Shown: piece after piece, positions 14,112 to 14,965 of the stretch | How the letters are laid out: each line of letters opens with the position of its first letter | Numbering within the stretch: the first letter of the stretch is position 1 | Source: CAZESH01 sp964514665 | Lineage (GTDB): Bacteria; Bacillota; Bacilli; Paenibacillales; KCTC-25726 | Assembly (NCBI GenBank): GCA_964514665.1 | Contig: CAZESH010000081.1 | Location: 1 to 14,965 of the forward strand | Direction of reading: 5' to 3' | Length of the DNA: 14,965 nt | The notes under the pieces: model-generated | The model's database searches: none | Seen by the model: only the letters and a program-made list of their open reading frames with translations | Told to the model about the DNA's origin: nothing | Program-made: the position numbers and the translations under genes

Positions 14112-14157
14112 AATGAAAAACAGCTTCCTTGTCATCCTCGGGATGAAGAAAGCTGTT
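14112..14157 (-). terminator. Intrinsic terminator of spoVT
   Basis: A long imperfect hairpin with outer stem AACAGCTT (14119-14126) pairing with AAGCTGTT (14150-14157), and CATCC pairing with GGATG around the TCG loop, with a mismatch and a 2-base bulge between. On the minus strand it is followed by TTTTTCATTTT. It starts about 18 bases after the spoVT stop. Confidence 0.85.
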
Positions 14158-14175
14158 ATCCGTTAAGCAGTTCGA

Positions 14176-14718
14176 TCACTGTTCCATTTGTTTAGCCAAA
14201 AAACCGGCTGCTGTTTCCGCCATTTTTTGCTCCATTTGGCTCATCTTCGTGCCCTCGTTTTTACTGAGCAAAATAACCGAACCGATCGGATCCCCTCCGG
14301 CAATGATTGGAGCGATCACAAGCGAGCTATAGTCTTCATTCATATCCTTGCAGATGTCATACTGACCTTCATTCGTTTCAAGCACGGTCTTGCGGCCTTC
14401 CATGCAATTTTCCACAATGGATCCGATCTGCTTGTCCAAATATTCTTTTTTCGATGCCCCGGCAACCGCGATCATAGTATCCCTATCAGAAATCATCGTA
14501 ATATGGTTGGTGCTTTCATATAAAGATTCGGCGTATTCCTTGGCAAAGTCGCCCAATTCACCGATCGGTGAATATTTCTTGAGAATGACCTCGCCATCGC
14601 GATCAACAAATATTTCCAATGGGTCGCCCTCACGAATACGCAATGTACGGCGAATCTCCTTTGGAATAACAACCCTTCCCAAATCATCAATACGTCGAAC
14701 TATTCCAGTCGCTTTCAT
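14176..14718 (-). CDS. spoVT: Stage V sporulation protein T, AbrB-type regulator with GAF domain
   Basis: A 180-residue forespore transcription regulator that tunes sigma-G-dependent genes. The AbrB-like swapped-hairpin DNA-binding domain occupies about 1-50 (MKATGIVRRIDDLGRVVIPK, then LRIREGDPLEIFVDRDGEVI) and is almost identical to the B. subtilis protein. The GAF-like domain (about 56-178) ends in the conserved AETAAGFLAKQMEQ. The ATG at 14718 matches the known family start, with GAGG 11 bases upstream; the frame continues 12 codons higher, but that extension is not conserved. It has a sigma-G-like promoter upstream and its own terminator, so it is probably monocistronic as in B. subtilis. 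Confidence 0.97.
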   Translation of the reverse strand: MKATGIVRRIDDLGRVVIPKEIRRTLRIREGDPLEIFVDRDGEVILKKYSPIGELGDFAKEYAESLYESTNHITMISDRDTMIAVAGASKKEYLDKQIGSIVENCMEGRKTVLETNEGQYDICKDMNEDYSSLVIAPIIAGGDPIGSVILLSKNEGTKMSQMEQKMAETAAGFLAKQMEQ

Positions 14719-14784
14719 TATTCTTGGTGCCTCGCTTTCCTTGAAGATTTTCAACCTTGGATCATGAATCGTTATTGCTGACCA

Positions 14785-14815
14785 TAGTATTCATCCATTC
14801 CCAATTTCTTATACA
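14785..14815 (-). promoter_or_regulatory. spoVT: Candidate sigma-G promoter of spoVT
   Basis: TGTATA (14815-14810) and AATACTA (14791-14785) on the minus strand are 18 bases apart. They match the sigma-G elements TGMATA (five of six) and CATACTA (six of seven). The predicted start near 14779 leaves a leader of about 60 bases. spoVT is sigma-G-dependent in B. subtilis. Confidence 0.55.
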
Positions 14816-14894
14816 TGATCCATTGATGACCTTGGATGTTTGTCAGACGAAGCGAAAATCGTGAATATTTGCGGGCTTTTCGGACTTGTCGAAA

Positions 14895-14963
14895 TTATTG
14901 AGGTGAGGGTTCCGATTCGGGTTCCGCCTGCTTTCCGGCAAGGATGTGTAAACGTCCAGTACA
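14895..14963 (-). CDS. Possible 3' end of an upstream gene
   Basis: In one minus-strand frame the right edge reads through LHILAGKQAEPESEPSPQ to TAA at 14897-14895, a hydrophilic tail plausible for the end of a secreted or membrane protein. Another frame is open for 40 codons to TGA at 14843 and reads less like protein. In B. subtilis mfd lies upstream of spoVT, but this fragment is too short to identify. No terminator hairpin is evident after it. Confidence 0.25.
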   Translation of the reverse strand, partial: CTGRLHILAGKQAEPESEPSPQ

Positions 14964-14965
14964 AG

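Overview
The window looks like chromosome from an endospore-forming Firmicute of the Paenibacillaceae type (inferred; no 16S or tRNA is present). Its right two thirds carry, all on the minus strand, the classic Bacillales sporulation and cell-division cluster: spoVT, a SpoVB-type flippase, yabN/mazG, an HU gene, rqcP (yabO), yabP, yabQ, divIC, an S1-domain gene (yabR) and spoIIE. An HU gene between mazG and rqcP is an arrangement I associate with Paenibacillus and Brevibacillus rather than B. subtilis. Predicted starts have Bacillus-type purine-rich Shine-Dalgarno sites, and base composition is near 50% GC by eye.

Layout from the right (the direction of transcription). At 14843-14965 there may be the tail of an unidentified gene. 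spoVT (14718-14176) has a sigma-G-like promoter and its own terminator. The flippase (14053-12401) and mazG (12364-10886) follow closely. A 240-base AT-rich gap with a Spo0A-box-like site precedes hup and rqcP, which are joined by a TAATG overlap and end in a terminator. yabP and yabQ overlap by ATGA and may start from a sigma-E-like promoter. divIC ends in a terminator built over its stop codon. The S1 gene then has its own near-consensus sigma-A promoter and terminator.

Between the S1 gene and spoIIE, on the opposite strand, lies a wrecked sensor histidine kinase (7587-8026): membrane N-terminus, missing core, the last part of the ATPase domain, and one frameshift. Next to it is the spoIIE control region, with a sigma-A promoter of 21-base spacing and Spo0A-box-like sites, as described for B. 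subtilis spoIIE. If spoIIE starts at 7072, its metal-ligand aspartates fall at exactly the B. subtilis residue numbers.

Left of spoIIE, where B. subtilis has yabS, yabT, tilS, hprT and ftsH, the window instead has a MacAB/YknXYZ-type export operon: a membrane fusion protein, an ATPase and a permease linked by two ATGA overlaps. An OmpR-family response regulator and the start of its histidine kinase follow, running off the left edge. These five genes probably form one sense-and-export unit against an unknown envelope-acting compound. An 11-base direct repeat upstream of the export operon and a 12-base inverted repeat upstream of the regulator are candidate regulatory sites.

I saw no CRISPR array, insertion sequence, tRNA or rRNA. 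No clearly new system is present; the most notable points are the export-plus-sensor operon beside spoIIE, the kinase relic, and the regulatory DNA.
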